Assembly: GCA_031260745.1 (NCBI GenBank)
Contig: JAISKY010000197.1
Span: forward strand, 1 to 8,814
Direction: 5' to 3'
From: Oscillospiraceae bacterium
GTDB lineage: Bacteria; Bacillota; Clostridia; Oscillospirales; Oscillospiraceae
Length of the DNA stretch: 8,814 nucleotides
Positions 5,059 to 8,814 of this stretch are shown one piece after another. The first letter of the stretch is position 1. Every line of letters begins with the position of its first letter. A model generated the notes under the pieces. That model saw only the letters and a list, made by a program, of their open reading frames with translations, did not search any database and was not told the origin of the DNA. The translations under genes were made by a program, and so were the position numbers.

Positions 5059-5937
5059 ATGGCAAAAAAAATCAAACAAATCGCTATTTACGGCAAAGGC
5101 GGCATTGGAAAATCTACTACGACCTCCAATTTGTCCGCCGCGCTGTCTAAACAAGGCTATAAGGTTATGCAGTTCGGTTGTGACCCGAAAGCCGACAGCA
5201 CTAATACGCTTAGAGGCGGCAGTTACATTCCGACGGTGCTTGACACGCTTCGCGAGAAGGGTCAGGTAAAAGCCAGCGAGGTCGTTTTTGACGGTTTCAA
5301 CGGTATTTACTGCGTAGAGGCCGGAGGTCCCGCTCCGGGCGTAGGTTGCGCGGGACGCGGAATAATCACCGCGGTTGAGCTTTTCAAACAACAGCGTATG
5401 TTCGAGGAACTTGACCTTGACGTCGTTATCTACGACGTACTGGGCGACGTAGTTTGCGGAGGGTTCGCTGTGCCGATTCGCGAGGGTATAGCTCAACACG
5501 TGTTCACCGTGACAAGCGGCGACTTTATGAGCATTTACGCGTCTAACAACCTGTTCAAGGGCATTAAGAAGTATTCAAACTCCGGCGGAGCGTTGCTCGG
5601 AGGAGTAATCGCGAACTCAATGAATGCGGGCTATGCCCGTGATATTGTTGACGACTTCGTGGAGAGAACTCAAACTCACGTAATGCAGTATATTCCGCGC
5701 TCAATTACGGTTACGCAGTCGGAGCTTAAAGGTAAAACGGTTATTGAAGCGGCTCCGGACAGCGAACAGGCGAAAGTCTATACGGAGCTTGCCAACCGTA
5801 TCGCGAACCATACCGAGAGCAAAACTCCTGTTCCGCTGGAATTGAAAGAATTACAGGAATGGGCGGCGTCGTGGAGCGATAAACTACTCGAAATCGAAAG
5901 CGGAGTCGTCGTCGGCGGTCAATCCGCGGGAATCTAA
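5059..5937 (+). CDS. NifH-like nitrogenase-type Fe protein (ATP-dependent reductase)
   Basis: This 292-residue protein belongs to the NifH/BchL/CfbC/MarH superfamily, homodimeric iron-sulfur ATPases that pass electrons one at a time to a NifDK-like catalytic partner. The P-loop GKGGIGKST is at 12-20 and CDPKADST at 41-48. GPAPGVGCAGRGI (90-102) carries C97 and the R100 equivalent of the regulatory arginine; YDVLGDVVCGG (125-135) carries C133. The two cysteines per subunit that hold the shared 4Fe-4S cluster are intact. The Shine-Dalgarno GGAGAGGT (5043-5050) lies eight bases before the ATG. No NifD/K or NifB gene is visible; instead cysK starts 26 bases downstream and an ABC importer follows. 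This argues against true nitrogen fixation and for a sulfur- or other reductase of the nitrogenase-like group (inference). Confidence 0.93.
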   Translation: MAKKIKQIAIYGKGGIGKSTTTSNLSAALSKQGYKVMQFGCDPKADSTNTLRGGSYIPTVLDTLREKGQVKASEVVFDGFNGIYCVEAGGPAPGVGCAGRGIITAVELFKQQRMFEELDLDVVIYDVLGDVVCGGFAVPIREGIAQHVFTVTSGDFMSIYASNNLFKGIKKYSNSGGALLGGVIANSMNAGYARDIVDDFVERTQTHVMQYIPRSITVTQSELKGKTVIEAAPDSEQAKVYTELANRIANHTESKTPVPLELKELQEWAASWSDKLLEIESGVVVGGQSAGI

Positions 5938-5963
5938 CTAAATTATATCCGGAGGTATTGAAA

Positions 5964-6896
5964 ATGAAATTTGCCGAATCACTTACAGACTTAATCGGCG
6001 GTACGCCGCTACTGAAGCCGTCGCGCTATCTTGAGGTCAAAAACGCTCAAATCGCCAACGTGCTTTTCAAACTTGAGTATTTCAATCCGCTGGGCAGCGT
6101 TAAAGACCGTATCGCGTACTCGATGGTGCTTGACGCGGAGCAAAGCGGCAGACTGAAACCCGGCGCGACGCTTATTGAGCCGACGTCGGGCAATACGGGA
6201 ATCGGAGTAGCGTTCGTCGCGGCGTCCAGAGGTTACAACGTAATCCTCACGATGCCGGAAACGATGAGCGTTGAACGCCGCAACCTTGTTAAGGCTTTGG
6301 GCGCGAGCGTCATACTTACCCCCGGCGCGGACGGTATGAAAGGCGCGGTTCGTAGAGCCGAGGAACTTAACGCTGAAATCCCGAACAGCCTTATACTGCA
6401 ACAGTTCGAGAATCCCTCTAACCCCGCAATCCACCATAAGACCACCGCCGAAGAAGTCTGGAACGACACCGACGGCAAAGTTGACATTTTCGTCGCGGGC
6501 GTAGGTACGGGCGGTACGGTCAGCGGAGTCGGCGCAAACCTGAAGGCAAAAAATCCGGACGTCGCGATTGTCGCGGTTGAGCCGTTTGAATCGCCTGTTT
6601 TGTCGGGCGGAGCGCCCGGTACGCATAAGATTCAGGGAATCGGCGCGGGCTTCGTACCGAAAGTTTACGACTCCAAGGTTGTTGACGAAATTTTCAAAGT
6701 GCGTTCCGATGAAGCGATTGAAACCTCGCGTGAACTTGGACGTTTTGAGGGTTTGCTTGTTGGAATCAGCAGCGGAGCCGCCGCGTTCGCCGCTATCGCG
6801 GTCGCGAAACGTCCGGAGAACGAGGGAAAGCTGGTCGTCGCTTTACTTCCCGATACCGGTGAGCGTTATTTGTCAACCGTACTTTACAGCTACTGA
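5964..6896 (+). CDS. cysK: Cysteine synthase A (O-acetylserine sulfhydrylase)
   Basis: This 310-residue pyridoxal-phosphate enzyme of fold type II makes L-cysteine from O-acetylserine and sulfide in the cytoplasm. It shows the PLP lysine K47 in GSVKDR (44-49), the substrate loop TSGNTG (74-79), the phosphate-binding GTGGT (181-185), and GISSGA (267-272) with the serine that contacts the PLP ring. Length is typical of CysK. I chose ATG at 5964, seven bases after GGAGGT (5951-5956); the in-frame TTG at 5958 is too close to the ribosome site. Placement in the NifH-like operon suggests that sulfide released by the reductase is captured here. A related acceptor or O-phosphoserine cannot be excluded from sequence alone. 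Confidence 0.95.
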   Translation: MKFAESLTDLIGGTPLLKPSRYLEVKNAQIANVLFKLEYFNPLGSVKDRIAYSMVLDAEQSGRLKPGATLIEPTSGNTGIGVAFVAASRGYNVILTMPETMSVERRNLVKALGASVILTPGADGMKGAVRRAEELNAEIPNSLILQQFENPSNPAIHHKTTAEEVWNDTDGKVDIFVAGVGTGGTVSGVGANLKAKNPDVAIVAVEPFESPVLSGGAPGTHKIQGIGAGFVPKVYDSKVVDEIFKVRSDEAIETSRELGRFEGLLVGISSGAAAFAAIAVAKRPENEGKLVVALLPDTGERYLSTVLYSY

Positions 6897-7147
6897 CAAC
6901 AATTGTTAACTCACTGACCACAAATTATGGAGGTGAATAATAGCGAATGTATTTATTGAAAGACCACGCGCGGCGCGCCTACCTATTATTCAAAAACACC
7001 TCGTATCGCGACAGACTGAGTAAACACATACGCTTGCCCTAAAAAAACTGATAAGAGGGCGGCGCGTTCAAATCTCTGTAAGACCGGGCAATGCCTTATC
7101 TTATATTAAAAAACTATCTGACTAATTTTAATTGGAGGATTAATCAA
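6897..7147 (+). promoter_or_regulatory. Structured intergenic RNA candidate upstream of the binding-protein gene
   Basis: This 251-nt gap lies inside an otherwise tight operon and has no convincing gene or sigma-A promoter. A perfect 10-bp palindrome AACAATTGTT (6898-6907) opens it. Stem A pairs TGAATAATAG (6934-6943) with CTATTATTCA (6983-6992), beside a GGAGGTG sequence. Stem B pairs TTGCCC (7034-7039) with GGGCAA (7086-7091); stem C pairs GATAAG (7050-7055) with CTTATC (7095-7100). B and C cross, making a possible H-type pseudoknot with an A-rich first loop. The TTGCCCT strand can alternatively pair with AGGGC (7056-7060). It does not match S-box, T-box or other riboswitch consensuses I know. 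Confidence 0.45.
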
Positions 7148-8206
7148 ATGAAACGTATTATTTCGGCTGCTATAATCTGCGCGCTTATCGCGCTGACATT
7201 CGCAAGCTGCTCCGGCGCCGCAACCACTACGCCTACGGCGACTCCGGGAACTCCCGCCAATAACGGCGGCGGTACGGCGTCAAACTCAAGCGACAACTCC
7301 GGAGAACCCGCGGCGAACCGCACAATCAAAATCGGCTATGACGGCGGACTTTGCCAGGCGGCTATTCCGATTGCTCAGGAAAAAGGTTTCTTCGCCGCCG
7401 AGGGTTTAGAAACCGCGTTAACTAAGTCCGATTCCGCTCGCGACGCAATCGCCGGAGGGAAGATTGACACCTCCGCGGGAATGATTGCCGGTTGGCTGAA
7501 ACCCGTAACTAACGGCGTTGACATTGTATTCACGGTCGGACTTCATACGGGTTGCGCGAGCGCGGTCGTACTTGCCGACAGCGCTACCGCCGGATTCTCC
7601 GACGCCGTCGGCGGCAACGTCGCGATTAGCGGCGGAATCGGCGGAGTATACCACAACATAGGTTATCGTATGGTCGCTCACGACGGATTCACCGCCGACC
7701 AGTTCAAATGGGCGGATTTCCCCGCAGACCAGGGACTGCTTGTACTTCAGCGCGGCGAAGCGGACATTTTAATCGTTTCCGACCAGCTTGCGGAAAAGTG
7801 GGTTCAGGACGGCGACGTCAAACGCATCCGCAGTCTTACGCTTGACGACGACTTCAAAGGCGAGGCTTGCTGCGTAATGGGAATCTCCGGCGCGTTCCTC
7901 AAAGAGAACCCGATAACAAGCGAGAAAATCAGCCGCGCCGTCTACAACGCCGCGAAATGGATTCAGGAGAGCGAAGCGAATAAACGCGAAGCGGCTCAGA
8001 TTCTGCTTGACGGCGGTCATATCAGCGGAACAGTTGACTACGCTGTCGATTTGCTGACGCTGTACACCTACGGACTTTCGCAGGATATTACGGAAAAATC
8101 GCTGTACGACAGCGTTGACGAGTACAAAGATTTGGGCGTTCTCTCAGCCGATATTGACGTAGAACAAGTTAAGGCTCAAATTTGGCAGCCTTTGAACATT
8201 GAGTAA
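7148..8206 (+). CDS. ABC transporter solute-binding lipoprotein (nitrate/sulfonate/taurine-type)
   Basis: This 352-residue protein is the extracellular substrate-binding part of an ABC importer. A signal peptide (about 1-20) ends in a lipobox-like FASC, so C21 should be lipidated. A Ser/Thr/Gly/Pro-rich linker runs to about residue 57. The periplasmic-binding-type fold follows, with TIKIGYDGGLCQAAIPIAQEKGFF-type sequence from 59, as in NMT1/SsuA/TauA proteins. Four further cysteines, C69, C136, C241 and C242, are unusual for such a protein. I chose ATG at 7148 with GGAGG at 7134-7138, nine bases away; an in-frame ATG at 7091 lacks a ribosome site and would add 19 residues before the signal peptide. 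The ligand is unknown; context favours a small sulfur or nitrogen compound. Confidence 0.9.
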   Translation: MKRIISAAIICALIALTFASCSGAATTTPTATPGTPANNGGGTASNSSDNSGEPAANRTIKIGYDGGLCQAAIPIAQEKGFFAAEGLETALTKSDSARDAIAGGKIDTSAGMIAGWLKPVTNGVDIVFTVGLHTGCASAVVLADSATAGFSDAVGGNVAISGGIGGVYHNIGYRMVAHDGFTADQFKWADFPADQGLLVLQRGEADILIVSDQLAEKWVQDGDVKRIRSLTLDDDFKGEACCVMGISGAFLKENPITSEKISRAVYNAAKWIQESEANKREAAQILLDGGHISGTVDYAVDLLTLYTYGLSQDITEKSLYDSVDEYKDLGVLSADIDVEQVKAQIWQPLNIE

Positions 8207-8217
8207 GCAGGTTCAAT

Positions 8218-8814
8218 ATGACAGTATGGAGCTTACACAAAATCGAATCCGCGCCTAAGTCAAAACTTAGGCACGGATTCGACAGAGCCGTAACGGTTCT
8301 GCCGATTTTATTTATCGCGCTTTTAATCGCGCAGTACAAACTTGTACCGAACTTTGAAAAGTACGCCGCGAATCCGCTCGCGTTTCCCATAACCGATACT
8401 TTGACGGCGCTTGCGGCGGTATTCGGCGTCGCGTTGATTGCGTACTTCATCGTATCTCTGTTCAACGAGAAGATTTACGAAAAACTCTTGTCTAAATCTC
8501 CGCTGTACTGTGTTGTGACTTTGTTGTTTATTGTGTACGACCACGCTACGCTAAAGACAGGGTCGTTGCCGCTACCGTATTTTCCGTGGGTTGACCGCGT
8601 ACTCAGCGCGATTGTTGACGACCGAGCGATGTTGCTTGACTGTACTAAAAACTCGCTGATACTTCTGTTCACCGGATATGTCGTCGGAGTCGCGGCGGGT
8701 TTGATAACGGGAATCGGAGCGGGTTGGAGCGGCGCGTTCCGCTATTGGGTTTCGCCGCTTATAAAAGTTCTGGGACCGATACCGTCTACCACGTGGATGC
8801 CGATTATACTGATT
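8218..8814 (+). CDS. ABC transporter permease, SsuC/TauC-like (partial, runs off the window)
   Basis: This frame stays open for 199 codons to the last base, so the C-terminus is missing. Hydrophobic segments lie at about 25-40, 62-82 and 96-107, before the usual permease core at about 143-170 (SLILLFTGYVVGVAAGLITGIGAG). The stretch SPLIKVLGPIPSTTWMPIILI (179-199) matches the conserved region leading into the EAA loop of sulfonate/nitrate/taurine permeases, which contacts the ABC ATPase. The extra N-terminal membrane segments make it longer at the front than a standard SsuC. The ATG is 11 bases after the binding-protein stop, with only a weak GCAGG-type ribosome site. A strong hairpin occupies codons 9-22. 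It should pair with an ATPase gene downstream. Confidence 0.88.
   Translation, partial: MTVWSLHKIESAPKSKLRHGFDRAVTVLPILFIALLIAQYKLVPNFEKYAANPLAFPITDTLTALAAVFGVALIAYFIVSLFNEKIYEKLLSKSPLYCVVTLLFIVYDHATLKTGSLPLPYFPWVDRVLSAIVDDRAMLLDCTKNSLILLFTGYVVGVAAGLITGIGAGWSGAFRYWVSPLIKVLGPIPSTTWMPIILI
8243..8301 (+). repeat. Tandem hairpins inside the 5' end of the permease gene
   Basis: The first hairpin pairs 8243-8259 with 8266-8282: 9 bp plus 7 bp around one C/A mismatch, with a 6-nt loop. The second pairs CAGAGCCG (8283-8290) with CGGTTCTG (8294-8301) across a TAA loop, with one G-U pair, and is followed by GATTTTATTTAT. They are directly adjacent and lie within coding sequence. They could reduce or pause expression of the permease relative to the binding protein. 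Confidence 0.6.

Noticed and set aside
5038..5499. 153-codon - strand open frame
   Set aside because: It is antisense to the nifH-like gene, whose motifs are unambiguous; no domain or ribosome site seen.
5059..5937. Evidence for a true nitrogen-fixation cluster
   Set aside because: The Fe-protein motifs fit, but no NifD/K/E/N/B gene or nif-type promoter is visible, and the neighbours are sulfur and transport genes.
6927..6959. 10-codon frame with one cysteine, as a possible cysteine attenuator peptide
   Set aside because: A single cysteine codon and no ribosome site; a real attenuator would usually have several regulatory codons.
6947..7042. 31-codon frame (MYLLKDHARRAYLLFK...) between cysK and the binding-protein gene
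   Set aside because: GGAGGTG is 11 to 13 bases upstream, but the sequence has no known similarity to my eye, overlaps stem A of the proposed RNA structure, and lacks a clear codon pattern. A leader peptide is not excluded.
7066..7076. tRNA T-loop-like TTCAAATCTC
   Set aside because: The flanking bases do not form a T-arm, and no acceptor, D or anticodon arms can be drawn.
7050..7100. SAM (S-box) riboswitch suggested by GATAAG...CTTATC and CCGGGCAA
   Set aside because: The order of the P1 strands is reversed relative to S-box RNAs, and the kink-turn and core GGAGGGA/GGCCC elements are missing.
1..8814. CRISPR arrays, insertion sequences, prophage genes, rRNA
   Set aside because: No regularly spaced repeat array, transposase, integrase, phage gene or rRNA signature was found on either strand.

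Overview
The window looks like chromosomal DNA of an anaerobic Firmicute, probably a clostridial or Oscillospirales-type lineage (inference). The supports are near-consensus sigma-A promoters (TTGACA-17-TATAAT), strong AGGAGG ribosome sites, some TTG starts, a zinc-type ribosomal protein L31, an N-terminal conserved protein family I associate with clostridia, and a nitrogenase-reductase-like gene. I estimate GC in the upper 40s percent. Reading both strands by eye, I find no GATC and no CATG anywhere in 8.8 kb.

Layout. 1-144 is the 3' end of an unidentified + strand gene. It converges on a membrane glycosyltransferase (236-1492, - strand), and a perfect 23-bp inverted repeat lies between them. 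1493-1945 has no protein gene but holds candidate glycosyltransferase promoters, palindromic leader elements, a 13-bp hairpin, and a + strand promoter-to-terminator unit that may encode a small RNA of about 70 nt. 1946-3669 is a - strand housekeeping operon, rpmE-hflX-yigZ. Its 5' region carries two tandem consensus promoters created by a 96-bp-spaced duplication and separated by a perfect 30-bp palindrome. A divergent + strand promoter drives a 270-residue conserved hypothetical protein whose N-terminus resembles the RRXRR domain of IscB-type proteins; a textbook terminator follows it.

From 4976 to the window end is a + strand operon: strong promoter, NifH-like Fe protein with both 4Fe-4S cysteines, cysteine synthase (CysK), a 251-nt structured intergenic region, a lipoprotein solute-binding protein of the nitrate/sulfonate/taurine type, and a partial ABC permease running off the end. 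The simplest reading is that the transporter imports a small sulfur- or nitrogen-containing compound, a nitrogenase-like reductase releases a reduced product such as sulfide or a thiol, and CysK fixes sulfide into cysteine. That parallels methylthio-alkane-reductase-type nitrogenase-like systems. The catalytic NifD/NifK-like subunits, the ABC ATPase and any electron donor are not in the window and would be expected downstream.
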